NCBI GenBank assembly: GCA_964017185.1 | Contig: OZ024872.1 | Location: 57,343,817 to 57,407,816 of the forward strand | DNA from: Rugalucina vietnamica | Taxonomy: Eukaryota; Mollusca; Bivalvia; Lucinida; Lucinidae | Direction of reading: 5' to 3' | DNA: 64,000 bases | Notes under the pieces: generated by a model | Databases searched by the model: none | The model's input: the letters and a program-made list of their open reading frames with translations, nothing else | Told to the model about the DNA's origin: nothing | Program-made: the position numbers and the translations under genes | Shown: positions 46,227 through 58,300 of the stretch, piece after piece | Layout of the letters: each line of letters opens with the position of its first letter | Position numbering within the stretch: the stretch's first letter is position 1

Positions 46227-47758
46227 TCTCGCCCAGGAAATAAAACCAGAGGACCAATGGTCCTGTAAACGCTCACCTGAGACCCGAGATATATACCAAT
46301 AAACTTGTTTGACCAGAATGGTAATATACATGTATATAACCCTAGGGCAGGGTCAGAGCAACCTCTGTAATCAATTTTTTTAAATCATAAAGATTCAGTC
46401 CATTTGCCAATTTACTGCAAGTTTTGCCCTTCAAATGACATTGTAACAATTTCCTCATTCAAATGTGTGGGCAACCTAAGTTGACCTTGCCGTAAAAAAG
46501 GTCAAGTTCATCCCAGGGTCATGATTTATACAAACTTTGTAGAGCTCCATTGCCTTATGCTTCATGCCAAGTTTCAAAATCATAGGCCTTCTGGTTCTGG
46601 AGAAGACGATTTTTAAAGGTTTTTGCTATGTATAGCCATGGCGGCCATCTTGGTCATGTGACCTTGACCATTTATACAAACTTTCATTCACTCTTCCTAA
46701 GAATGCTCCACATCAAGTTTGGCTTTGATTGGCCAAGCGGTTTCAAAGAAGATGTTTGAATATTATGGTCATACACATGTATATAGCCCCGGGGCAGGGG
46801 CAGACAACCCTCTGGGCCCAAAATATTTTCATAATCATAAACCTTCTGTCCGTTTGCTCATTCCTAGCAAGTTTTTTGCCATTTAATGACATTTTCCTAT
46901 TTTTTTCCTATTCAAATGCATGGGCGGCCTAAGTTGACCTTGCTGTAAAAAAGGTCAAGGTCATCCCAGGGTCATGATTTATACAAACTTTGTAGAGCTG
47001 CATTGCATAATGCTTCACGCCAAGTTTCAAAATCATAGGCCTTCTGGTTCTGGAGGAGAAGATTTTTAAAGCTTTTTGCTATTTATAGCCATGGCGGCCA
47101 TCTTGGTCATGTGACCTTGACCATTTATACAAACTTTCATTCACTCTTCCTAAAAATGCTCCACATAAAGTTTGGCTTTGATTGGCCAAGCGGTTTCAGA
47201 GAAGATGTTTGAATATTATGGTCATACACATGTATATAGCCCCGGGGCAGGGGCAGACAACCCTCTGGGCCCAAAATATTTTCATAAACATGAATATTCT
47301 GTCCATTTGCTCATTCCTAGCAAGTTTTTTGCCATTAAATGACATTTTCCTATTTTTTCCCATTCAAATGCATGGGCAGCCTAAGTTGACCTTGCCATAA
47401 AAAAGGTCAAGGTCATCCCAGGGTCATGATTTATACAAACTTTGTAGAGCTCCATTGCCTGATGCTTCATGCCAAGTTTCAAAATCATAGGCCTTCTGGT
47501 TCTGGAGAAGAAGATTTTTAAAGGTTTTTGCTATTTATAGCCATGGCGGCCATCTTGGTCATGTGACCTTGACCATTTATATAAACTTTCGTTCCCCCTT
47601 CCTAAGGATGCTCCATGTGAAGTTTGGCTTTGATTGGCCTAGCGGTTTCAGAGAAGAAGATCTTTGAAATTGTGGACGGACGACGGACGCCGGACGCCGG
47701 AGCATGGGTATACTATAAGCTCACCTGTGAGCCTTCGGCTCAGGTGAGCTAAAAACCA
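46227..47758 (+). mobile_element. Helitron-like element with three ~450 bp units
   Basis: Starts near TCTCGCCCAGG..AGAGGACCAATGGTCC. The unit with GGTCAAGTTCATCCCAGGGT, GCCATGGCGGCCATCTTGGT and TTGATTGGCCAAGCGGTTTC repeats about three times with a period near 450 bp. It ends with GACGGACGCCGGACGCCGG, the hairpin GAGCCTTCGGCTC and CTAA. Confidence 0.65.
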
Positions 47759-47999
47759 ACAATACAAAAAACATGCATTTGTAAGCAAGGAAAATATGTT
47801 TAATTTTCAAGACCCAAGAACTTACCATTTAAAAGTTTCAACTTTTACCAAACAATGGTAAAATCAATCAAAATTTCATAACCATAATTGTCAAAGTCTG
47901 ACAGGAAGATCTCAAAAGTAAATCAGATTTACTTTCACCTATACCAAGTTTTCATTGTTTTCTCAAAGGGAAATAACTCAGAAAGAGGGCATAACTCAC

Positions 48000-48960
48000 T
48001 TAGAGGACCACTGGTCCTGAGAACGCTCACCTGAAGCCTGACTTTGGAGCATTTAGTCATCATGAAACTAGAAATGCGTGTTTGTGAAACACTATGCCCC
48101 CAACTGTATGCTTGCCCCCTAAACTGGCAGCTTGTATGATTCATTTCATTCGAATGAAGTGAAATTTAATTTCCTGAGGAAGCTGTTCGGTTGCCTCTGT
48201 TTTGACCTCGATCCAGAAACAGAATGTAAGCATTTTACATACAAGTTAGAAATGGAGTGAAAATTTCAAAATCGAGTAATTTGGTCAAAGTTTGCAGAAA
48301 GTCCTCAAAAGTTAATCAGGTGATCATCTTCTCAGCCCCAACCAGTATACCAAATATGAAGGCTCTAGCTTTAATACTTTTTGAGATATCTTGCACACAA
48401 GATTTTCAAATTTTGTTTTGAAAGGGACATAACTCCAAACAGGGGCATAACTCGGACATGAAAAAAATATGGGTCAACTATTTTTTCATGAGAAATCTGT
48501 ATATGAAATCTCAAAACCCTAACATTCACCTTTCAAAAGTTTCAAATTTCACCGAAAAGTGGAAAAATCAATCAAAATTTCAAAATTCCGTATTTTTGTC
48601 AAAATTTGACGGAAAGTTCTCAAAACTTAATCAGGTCATCTACTCCTCAGCCCCAATCAGTATACCAAATATGAAGGCTCTAGCTTAAATACTTCTTGAG
48701 ATATCTTGCACACAAGATTTTCAAATTTCGTTTTCAAAGGGACATAACTCAGAAAAGGGACATAACTCGGACATGAAAAAAAATACGGGTCAACTATTTT
48801 TTCATGAGGAATACACACATGAAATTTCAAAACCCTATCATTCACCGTTCAAAAGTTAACGGACGCACACACACACAGACAGACAGACAGACAGACAGAC
48901 AAGCCAAAAGCAATATGCCCTTCCAACTTTTTCAAAGTTGGGGGCATAATGACCTTGACC
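48000..48960 (+). mobile_element. tandem-unit element ending in hairpin
   Basis: Units of about 330 bp with GGGACATAACTC, GGGTCAACTATTTTTTCATG and ATATCTTGCACACAAGATTT, then a (GACA)n tract (48877-48901). The end is CCAACTTTTTCAAAGTTGGG with GGCATAAT, similar in layout to a Helitron 3' end but with a different hairpin. Confidence 0.5.
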
Positions 48961-49937
48961 TTGAATACTCACAAACATTTAATGACTAGGTTGTCTGCAT
49001 CTACCTCATTTCAGATCTCAGGCTGCAATAGTTTCCAAAGTAATTCATTGTTTTCACTTTTTCCCCCATGTAAAAGCCAGTTTCCAAAATTGAGCTTGCA
49101 ATAGGTCAAGGACATCCTTGGGTCATCATTTGAACAGACTATGATGGGCTAAGGTCCCTGATGCTACATACCAAGTTTCAGGAATGTCAGCCCACCGGTT
49201 CTGGAGAAGAATTGTGAGCATGGCAGCCATGTTGAGCATGCAACACCAACACCAACAAAAATGCTTTCTCCCTATGCATGAAGGCTTCAAATAAAATATC
49301 ACATGCATAGGTTAAAGGTTACTGAGAAAAACAAGTCTGTAATTTCGATATTTCAATGACCTTGGTGCTTGGGCCGAACATAGCCAATGTCAGCGAGTCT
49401 GCATGACACCATGTTATGGTTTTGTAGCATTAGCTACTAAATGATAAAAACAAGCATTAGGTTTAGCTTTATTTGTATTAATAATGTATAAAAGTTAAGC
49501 AAAGTTTAACAAAATGTTAACTCTAATAATAGTTCTCCATTCAGGAAAGACCTGCTTTCCCGTGTCAAACATATTTATATGTACATTGTTAATTAGAGCC
49601 TTGTCAACATTACCAGTCATCAGAAATTCTGACCAGAACAGTTACAAACCAGCCTGCATGGTTTACTTCAGGTTCTCAGTCAGTTTGGTCTATAATTGCA
49701 ATGAGTTTGCTTTTTTACTGCATAAATACTACAGTGCACCAAATTCCTTAAACCAAAATAGTAAGCTATCTGGGCACACTGTAGATTTCAGTCATACCAT
49801 ACATTCAGTACCCTAGAAATTTGGGTTGTTATTGTTTTTTTAAACCATGCTGTCCTTTGTGAATCTACTAAACTCCAGTATGTATCTACATTGCAACAAA
49901 GAATTTTTGATTTGGCTCAAATGAATGAGAATAAAAT
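48961..49937. other. non-coding, repeat fragment at left
   Basis: 49080-49230 resembles the 46.2 kb unit (AATAGGTCAAGGACATCC, GGTTCTGGAGAAGA). The rest shows no exon. It may include 3' untranslated sequence of the minus-strand gene. Confidence 0.4.
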
Positions 49938-50172
49938 GAGCCGCGACGCGAGAAAACCGGTCTTCGGGGTTTCCGACCAGGTCCGACACAAACCGGCCTG
50001 TACAAGCTCAGAAAAGAGCTAGAAGCTTGAAATTTCGGATTTAAGTAGAAGAGGAATTGTACTATCCGAGTAGCGAAAACAAAGGCGCTGATCAGCTTCG
50101 CGGTTACCGCGAAGCTGATCTGCGCCTTTGTTTTCGCCTAGGCAAAAATCCGGTTTTCTCACGATGCGGCTC
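49938..50172. mobile_element. GAGCC-TIR MITE, GAGAAAACCGG variant
   Basis: TIRs GAGCCGCGACGCGAGAAAAC and GTTTTCTCACGATGCGGCTC. The inner ends carry CCGGTCTTCGGGG rather than CCAACAAT. Confidence 0.85.
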
Positions 50173-50182
50173 AAATATAAAT

Positions 50183-50655
50183 GAGAAAACCACAAATGGG
50201 GTTTCTGAACAGGTCAGGCACAAACCAACTGTACAAAAACACAGAAGATGGCTAGAGGCTTGAAAATTTTGGATTTGGAAAGTAGAGGAATTGTACTATC
50301 CTTGTAGGAAAAATAAAGGCGCTGATCAGCTACGCAGTTACTACAAAGCTGATCTGCGCCTTTGTTGTCGCATATGCACCAAGTTGGTTTTCTCAGGACT
50401 GGCTCAAATGATATTTGTGATGATTCTTTTTTTGTTTTCATTATTTTTGTCTCTATGTATGTTCTCATATACTAGGCAAGGACAATACTTTGCAAAGCTG
50501 ATCAGCGCCTTTGTTTTCACTACACGGATAGTACAATTCTTCTTCTTTCCAAATTCAAAATTTCCAGCCTCTAGCCTTTTTCTGTGACTGTACAGGCTGG
50601 TTTGTGTCAGACCTGGTCGGAAACCCCGGAGACCATTTTTTTCGCGTCACGGCTC
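50183..50655. mobile_element. two further partial GAGCC-TIR MITEs
   Basis: 50183-50405 has the family interior and one end (ACTGGCTC). 50494-50655 retains only the right half (GCTGATCAGCGCCTTTGTTT to CGCGTCACGGCTC). Confidence 0.7.
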
Positions 50656-51116
50656 ATTTTATGAAAGATTTTCAGATAATGTTTGCAATATAGGTGTATA
50701 GTCTCTTAATTGCTCACTGGGATATATACTAGAGCTACTGCTACAAATTTTTATACATGTTGTTAATTTATATAATTAAGCTAAATAAAAGCACAAGAAT
50801 ATAGCCCATATTAAAAATGCATGTAACATAATATTCCTGCTTCCAGCCCTTTTGTAACATTTACACAAAAAATGCCTACATAATGGCCATGCTGAGGTTC
50901 ATAAGATAACATATTTTCCTATTAAAATCCACACAAACATATAAAACTTAAATAATTAATTAAAGTATTTAACAACCCATTTATTCACTCACTTAGTGTA
51001 CACATATCACAGTTCAAGTTTAACGGAATGAACAAAACATTATACAATTAAAAAAGTAGTTGAATAAAAAATAAAGACAAAAATGAGAAAACCTGTTGAC
51101 TGAGTATACAAAGACA
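50656..51116. other. nothing recognised
   Basis: AT-rich sequence without exon or repeat signature. Confidence 0.5.
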
Positions 51117-51655
51117 AGGTCCTGAGGTTATAAAACTTTTTTCATGCTCAAGTCAGCTGAGCTTGAAATTCAAACTGCTCATTAATACTGAAATAGCCCA
51201 AATTTATTGAAGTTTTGGGGTTAGACCATCAAAGCCAGTAATTTATCCTGCTTATTAATGTTAAAATGCCAACAATTGTTCGCATTTTAACATTTATGAC
51301 CAGGATAAATTTTAGTCTCAGCTGAGCTGAGCATGAAAAAAGTTTTATAACTTCGGGGCAAGGTGAAAATGGTTATATGTTTGCCCAGCTCTTGTCTTGC
51401 CTTAAACTCTACGTATCTTTGCGGGTGTATAGCAGGTTTTGTGTCAGACCTGGCATTGAGGTTAAAAAAAAAATTTTCAAGCTCAGCTCAGCAATTGTTG
51501 GCATTTTAACATTTATTAGCAGGATCAATTACAGGCTTTGGCAATATGAACCTGAAATTTCAACCAATTTTGATTATTTCAGTATTTATGAGCACTTTAA
51601 ATTTCATGCTCAGCTGAGTTGAGCCTGAAAAAAGTTTTATAACCTCGGGGCCTGG
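51117..51655. repeat. fold-back repeat
   Basis: GAGGTTATAAAACTTTTTTC / AAAAAGTTTTATAACCTC and GCTCATTAATACTGAAATAG / CTATTTCAGTATTTATGAGC are inverted arms, about 51122-51194 and 51577-51648. A third partial arm lies at 51280-51360. Confidence 0.7.
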
Positions 51656-51817
51656 TCTGAAGCATCGGTCTGAACTTACAACACTCAACTTTAAAAACTT
51701 CACAAACATTCTTAAACGGTGAACTGATCCTACACTACTAAAGAATGATTTTTGATTTGACAACATACAAAGTCATTTAATGGAACTGAAAATGAATATC
51801 TTTAAAACAAAATGACA

Positions 51818-51850
51818 GTGAGCGCTGAGCCTTTGCTCTGGTGAGCTAAA
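51818..51850 (+). mobile_element. isolated Helitron-type 3' end
   Basis: GCGCTGAGCCTTTGCTCTGG then TGAGCTAAAA: hairpin GAGC...GCTC, seven bases, CTAA. No matching body is recognisable upstream. Confidence 0.35.
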
Positions 51851-51949
51851 ATGCAAATGGAATCAAAATAAGAAATATCTTTAACATGGAAAAAAATAAA
51901 ATCTGCTATAAAATTAAATAAAAAACTCTTTTTTGACATGGTATCATGT

Positions 51950-52157
51950 GAGCCTATGCGAAAACAAAGTCACAGATCAGCTTCACAGTAACTGCGAAGC
52001 TGATCAGCACCTTTGTTTTCGCCACACAGATAGTACAATTTCTCCTCTACTTATATCCAGAATACCAAGCTACTGACCTTCTTCTCAGACTGAACAGGCC
52101 AGTTTGTGTCGGACCTGGTCATAACTCCCGAAGATCACTTTTCTCGCCTCGTGGCTC
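51950..52157. mobile_element. GAGCC-TIR MITE at the 3' end of the consortin-like gene
   Basis: Ends GAGCCTATGCGAAAACAAAG and TTTTCTCGCCTCGTGGCTC. Flanking ATGT on both sides suits a 4 bp target duplication. Its right end supplies two bases of the stop codon at 52156-52158. Confidence 0.75.
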
Positions 52158-52361
52158 ATGTATATTTTGTATCCTTCCCTGAACTGTAGTGGTAGTACCA
52201 GTAGCGTAGTTTCATTACGTAGCCTTGCAGCGTGTGTCGGAAGTTCAGACAAGTGGATCCCGATATAGACAGGGTACAGTATATGTATAGTCCGAGAATG
52301 ACCAATATAATCAAACATATCACAAACAGAATCGTCAAAACAGCTGTGGCAATTCTCTCTT
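52156..52361 (-). CDS. last exon of the consortin-like gene: membrane span and C-terminus
   Basis: Acceptor GCTTTCTTTTCAG, then EERIATAVLTILFVICLIIL and VILGLYIYCTLSISGSTCLN, then a basic/aromatic tail (VMKLRYWYYHYSSGKDTKYT) and TGA. The span of ~22 hydrophobic residues without a signal peptide upstream indicates a tail-anchored or type II topology. The stop is formed at a MITE boundary. Confidence 0.75.
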
Positions 52362-55300
52362 CTGAAAAGAAAGCATCAGGAAAACATGTCTGAGTAATAT
52401 ATACCCCCTTATACCCCACTTTTATATAGCAAAACGGGGTATGCAGGGGTATACCTATTTTTCTTATTTTTGCTCTAAAAACATAGATTGTGGGTACTCA
52501 TTAGAACCGCCTCGCTGAGGCGGTTCTAACACGTACCCACAATCTATGTTTTGAGAAAAATAAGAAAAATATCAAAATTTTTCTACTGAAAATTTTCAAT
52601 TTTTACAACTTAGGAAAAATTTTTATATTACATGGGCATGTGTTCATAATGAATAAGAAAAAGACAATGAAGATTGCCTACCAGTTCTAAAGAAACAGTG
52701 CAGCTACAGATGCATTTCTTTTTTTTTTCTTTTCTTTTTTTTTTTGTTCAGTTTTACGTCACTTTCAAGATTATTTCGGCTCATATGAGACAAGCCAATC
52801 AGTAGGTGGGCAAAAACGGGAGAACCCCCGAGAAAAAAACAACTGGCACACACGCAAGCAGAACATGGCTTGTCTCACATGTGGCCAGAGCAGGGCTCGA
52901 ACCCACACCAGACACAGCGGTGAGATGATCGAGTGATTAAGAAACTGTGCTCTTAACCGCTCAGCCACGGGGACCACTCAGATGCATTTCAATTTTATCT
53001 TGGGTTATACTGTTTGCCCATAAACAATCTTGAGCTATAAGTAAAATGAAAAGCCTATGTCAATAGAAGGCCAATACATAAATGGAACTCACCAACACAC
53101 ATGAACCTTATTCAAGAAATGAGCCGCCTCATGGGAAAACCAACAATCTGCATAGGCGAAAACAAAGACGCAGATCAGCTTCGCGGTGACCGCGAAGCTG
53201 ATCAGCGCCTTTGTTTTTGCTACTCGGATAGTAGAATTCCTCCTCTACTTAAATCCAAAATTTCAAGCTTCTAGCCATTTTCTGTAGCTATACAGGCCGA
53301 TTTGTGTCAGACCTGTTCGGAAACCACATTGTTGGTTTTCCCACGAGGTGGCTCAAATAATGATGGGCATTCTCATTACTGAGAGACGAACAACCACATA
53401 AATGGATAAGCTCTAGTAGTATATGAGCCGCCTCTTGGGAAAACCAACAATGTGGTTTCCGCACAGGTCCGACACAAACCAGCCTGTACAAGCGCAGAAA
53501 AGAGCTAGAAGCTTGAAATTTCGGATTTAAGTAGAAGAGGAATTCTACTATCCAAGTAGTGAAAACAAAGGCGCTGATCAGCTTCGTGGTTACCCCGAAG
53601 CTGATCTGCGTCTTTGTTTTCGCATATGCAGATTGTCGGTTTTCCCACAAGGCGGCTCATATTTTTGAGTAGCATTATTTGAAGGCGAGTTCTAAAGCAA
53701 ATAACAAGTGTGTATAGGCTTGAGTCAAAACGAGTAATTTTCACTCACCTCTCTCACTGACGTCCTCTGATGGCACTTGACTTTCATCAAAACTCACATG
53801 TTTATTCAATCTATCTGCCCCTTAAATGATTTGGAATGCTTAGCAGTAGATGACAATAATTGACTACACGTGTATACTTAGAACAAAATAAAATGCCCTA
53901 ATCTTTCTGAGCCTTGATAAAACTTTTCAGTTTTGCTACCTTACTTTATAAACCAGAAAGTACAGGCACAACTGGGCGGATGGCATCCGCATATAAAACA
54001 TAGATACATATACACAGAATAGGTTTTCTCCTTTAAAAATATTATCCAAAATTATTCATTCTGGCCCACTATTACTCTTTTAGAAAGTTTTTGAAGATAG
54101 CAATTTTAATCAATATCAAAGATTTCATGTTGGTTGACACATGCACAACTTACCTTCAGCCTCTTTCCTCCTCCTCAGTATAGAGACTGGCTCATTTTCT
54201 GACCCTCCCGGGGAGGGCTGTATGTCATCTGGGTCAAACTTTGTTAATGATTCTGAAACAGCAAATAAACAATTGACATGAAATTAAGCATATTTCATTT
54301 TCATCAGCATAAAATGATGAAATCAGATGTCTGAAAATGACAATATGAGCCTGTGCGTGAGAAAACGAACAATTTAGATTCCGACAAGGTCCGACACAAA
54401 CCGGGCTGTACAGTCACAGAAGATGGATAAAGGCTGGAAATTTTGGATTTAGAAAGTAGAGGTATTGTTCTAACCGTGTAGCGAACAAAAGCGCTGTTCA
54501 GCTTCGCAGTTACTTAGAAGCTGATCTGCGTCTTTGTTTTCACCTATGGATAGAACAATCCCTTTTACTCTTCCATCAGAAATTTCAACAACATTCTAGC
54601 TTATTTCTGTAAGAGTTCAGCCCGGTTTGCAGGTTTGAGTCAGACCTGGTCGAAAACAGCGAAGACCTGTTTCGCACCACAGCACAGAAGGCAACTCCTA
54701 CCTGTGTACTGTTGTTTGCCAACTTCTGCATACACTGTAGCAAAGTAATCCAAACTTTTCTGAACTTCTTCATGCCCATCACCATACACCTTCTGTCGTA
54801 GTTTGGTTGCCTAAAAATGAGGTGAAGTATACATGTATGTATGTAAATAGATGAGATGGCAGTCATTTAAGTCGCAGTCAAACCAAATAATTTTGCATTT
54901 TGCTTTTTGAAATAAGAGCTGTCTCAGGACAGCGTAGCTCGCCTGACTTGTGCTTTGCCACTAAATTTATCAAAATCTATGACCCATGACCCTGACCTCA
55001 AGGTCTCTCAGGTGGGTCGTAAAAGCATAAAATTTCAGACCAATATCTACAAACATGCAACGTATCAACTTGATCCATCAACATGTTCAAGAGATATAGA
55101 CTTCTAACAACTTTAACGAAAAACTTCAACAAAAAATTTCTAAATCTGTGACCTTGACCTCACGGTCACCCAGGGTGGGTCATGATGGTTCTCCATAAAA
55201 CTTCAGACCAATATCTTCAAACATGCAAAGTATCAACTTGATCCATCAACATGTTCAAGAGATATAGACTTCTTAAATCTTTAATGAAAAACTTTAACAT

Positions 55301-58300
55301 AAAATTTCTAAGTCTGTGACCTTGACCTCAAGGTCACCCAGGGTGGACCACGATGGTACTGCATAAAACTTCAGACCAATATCTACCAAACATGCAAAGT
55401 ATCAACTTGATCCATCAACATGTTCAAGAGATATAGACTTCTAAAAACTTTAATGAAAAACTTTAACATAAAATTTCTAAGTCTGTGACCTTGACCTCAA
55501 GGTCACCCAGGATGAGTCATGATGGTACTGCATAAAACTTCAGACCAATATCTACCAATATGCAAAGTATCAACTTGATACATCTACATGTTCACGAGAT
55601 ATAGACTTCTAAAAACTTTAACCGAAAGTGTAACGCGGACGCGGACGTACACGTAAACGCGGACGACCGAGGTGACAACAATAGCTCTGTGCACTTCGTG
55701 CAGGCGAGCTAAAGAAAGAAATGATATTTCAAGATACATGTACATGTAGGTAGTTAAACTCAAGTATACTTCTGAAGGGAAATGGAAACTTGATATTTCA
55801 GATTTTCATTAACTCATTTAATCCTGGCGTCCCTTTTATGGGACATAGGCAAACAGAATAGCCCCACAATGCGGCGTCCCATCTGGGGCTATTCTGTTTG
55901 CACAGAGAAATTTCATCAAAAAATGAGATAAAAAATAAAAATCACTCCTAACACCCCTAAAACTGATAGTGGATTCACCCAAATTATAATGATGGGAAAA
56001 TCCATTCGTCAAATATGGGTTATGAATAATGAAACCAGTTAGATTATGATCATAAAAGCATACCTTTCCTGCATACTCTAAGGCGAGCTGTGGTCTGAAA
56101 CATAACACAGACAGAACTTTACAATATGAGCCACTGCATCAGAAAACCAACACTCTGCATATGAGAAACTAAAGGTGCAGATCAGCTGTGCAGTACTTGC
56201 ACAGCTGATCAGCGCCTTTTTAATGCATGGATAGTAAAATCCCTCTTCTTCTTAAATCCGAAATTTCAAGCTACTATTTTCTGTGGCTGTACAGCCTGGT
56301 TCGTGTCTGACTTGGTCTGATAGCCAAATTTTTGTTGTTTTCACACGAAGCTCAAATAAATTTACAGAGACTCAGGTTCTCCAAAAGAGATCTGCCTCAG
56401 AAGCAGGCTTGCTAGTGACATAAATAAGATTTATAAAGAAGCTTTATTTAACATCACCTTTTTAAAATAGACTATCTCCAATCTGAAGACCTTCCACTGC
56501 CACTAATATCGTGAACATGTCATACTTGTGCACCAGCCTTTGTTGCATGCCTTGGCAATGAAGTTCCAACTAGTGAGCCATGTGAGGGCTAGTGTACTAA
56601 AAATTTTAAAAAACATAAATGACATACCTTTCTGAACGACCCACCAAATTTTCTGAGGGACAAGTAACTAAAACAGTGCATATACAGATCAGACTGCTCT
56701 TTATAATAGGGTGACTATATAGGGCCCAAAAAACTTTGACAATACATACTGTTTTTCGTCCATGCATAGTCTTGATAGCTGCTCATATTCTGTAGCCCTG
56801 AGAAGATCAATGTTGACATCACCCACAGAGGCGTCTCCTGAGGCTGTGATCTCGTCTGAAAAAACAAGGGATTCACTATAGAATGGCATTTCTAATGTAG
56901 TGTGCACGACTATAGTAATCACAAATAATCATCAAATAATCATCAAAAGCTATTTTTTTTTCTTTTTTTTTTAATAATACAAGATGCTCAGTACCTAGAT
57001 GCTTGACTTTTTCATTCTTTTGCAAATGGTGACATTCTGCTTGTGAATGGCGACATTCTGCTTGACAAAACCAGCAAAATTTGATTCTATAGACCAGCAA
57101 AAATTGCAAAGATTACAATTTTAACATACATGTAAATGCATTTTCCTGTGTCATAAAATTTTGTTCATCTTATAATTGCAATTTGCCAGACACTGGACAG
57201 TGAACACAAAAAAAAAAAAAAGTCTTTTTTCGATAGCGTCTTCAGTATGGCATCTTTAGAGTATACCCGGTCACTTCTCTGTGTAACTCCACCTGCATCC
57301 TGTGGAGGCACAGGTCTATGGTAGAATGTCTATTGTTAAATGTTTTGAATTGGTAGAGCGATATGACTAAATGTCCATTTATTTTTTATTTTATGATGAA
57401 CATAGCAATTCCATTATCTATCAAAAACTTGTATATACATGTAATACCCACCTATTTGTTTCTGTATCTCACTGCTATCCACCAGAACACTCTCGTAATA
57501 GAGTTTCTCAGCCTGAACAAAACTGATGGCCTTCTCATCTAACACCATGTTAAGGAACACATTACGAAAAACACACTTATACAAAATACAATCATTTTTT
57601 TTTCAGCTGTAAAAATCATATAATAATAATTATGTATAATCCTGTACACCCCAGGTTTACTATACAAGGACAAAAATAATAATTGGCGGCCCCTGTGGCC
57701 GAGTGGTTAAGGTCGCCGACTTCAGTGCTCTTGATCATTCGATCATCTCACCGATGTGGGTTCGCGCCTCGCACGGGGCACGAATTCATATGTGAGACAA
57801 GCCATGTTCTGCTTGCGGGTGTGTCAGGTGGTTTTTCCCCGGGTACTCCGGTTTTCGCCCCACCTACTGATTGATTCGTCTCGATATGAGTGAAAAAGCT
57901 TGAAAGGGACGTAAAACTGAATCAAAAAAAAAAATAAAATAATAATAATAATAATAATAATTGTTTGCTTCGTGTTGACGACTGTCTGGCATACTCTGGT
58001 GTGACTCGATCTTTCTTAACCAAATCTAAACCTTTTTCTTTTGTTTTTCCATCTAAATGTATCATTTCATAAAATTTTGGTCCATTTTCTTCCATTCCAT
58101 TTTTATACTAATATTTTTGGCTGGTTTTTCAATGTTGCAAAATATCTTGAATCTATTGATATAAAATATTGTGAACCAATCATATTTCATTTGGACAGAA
58201 TGATTCTGGCCTGAATTGCTGGGTCTTAGTTGACCAATTAAAAGAGACCAGATGCCAAAAAGTTGTACATCCAGTTCAAATATAGGGGAATTCAATATTC

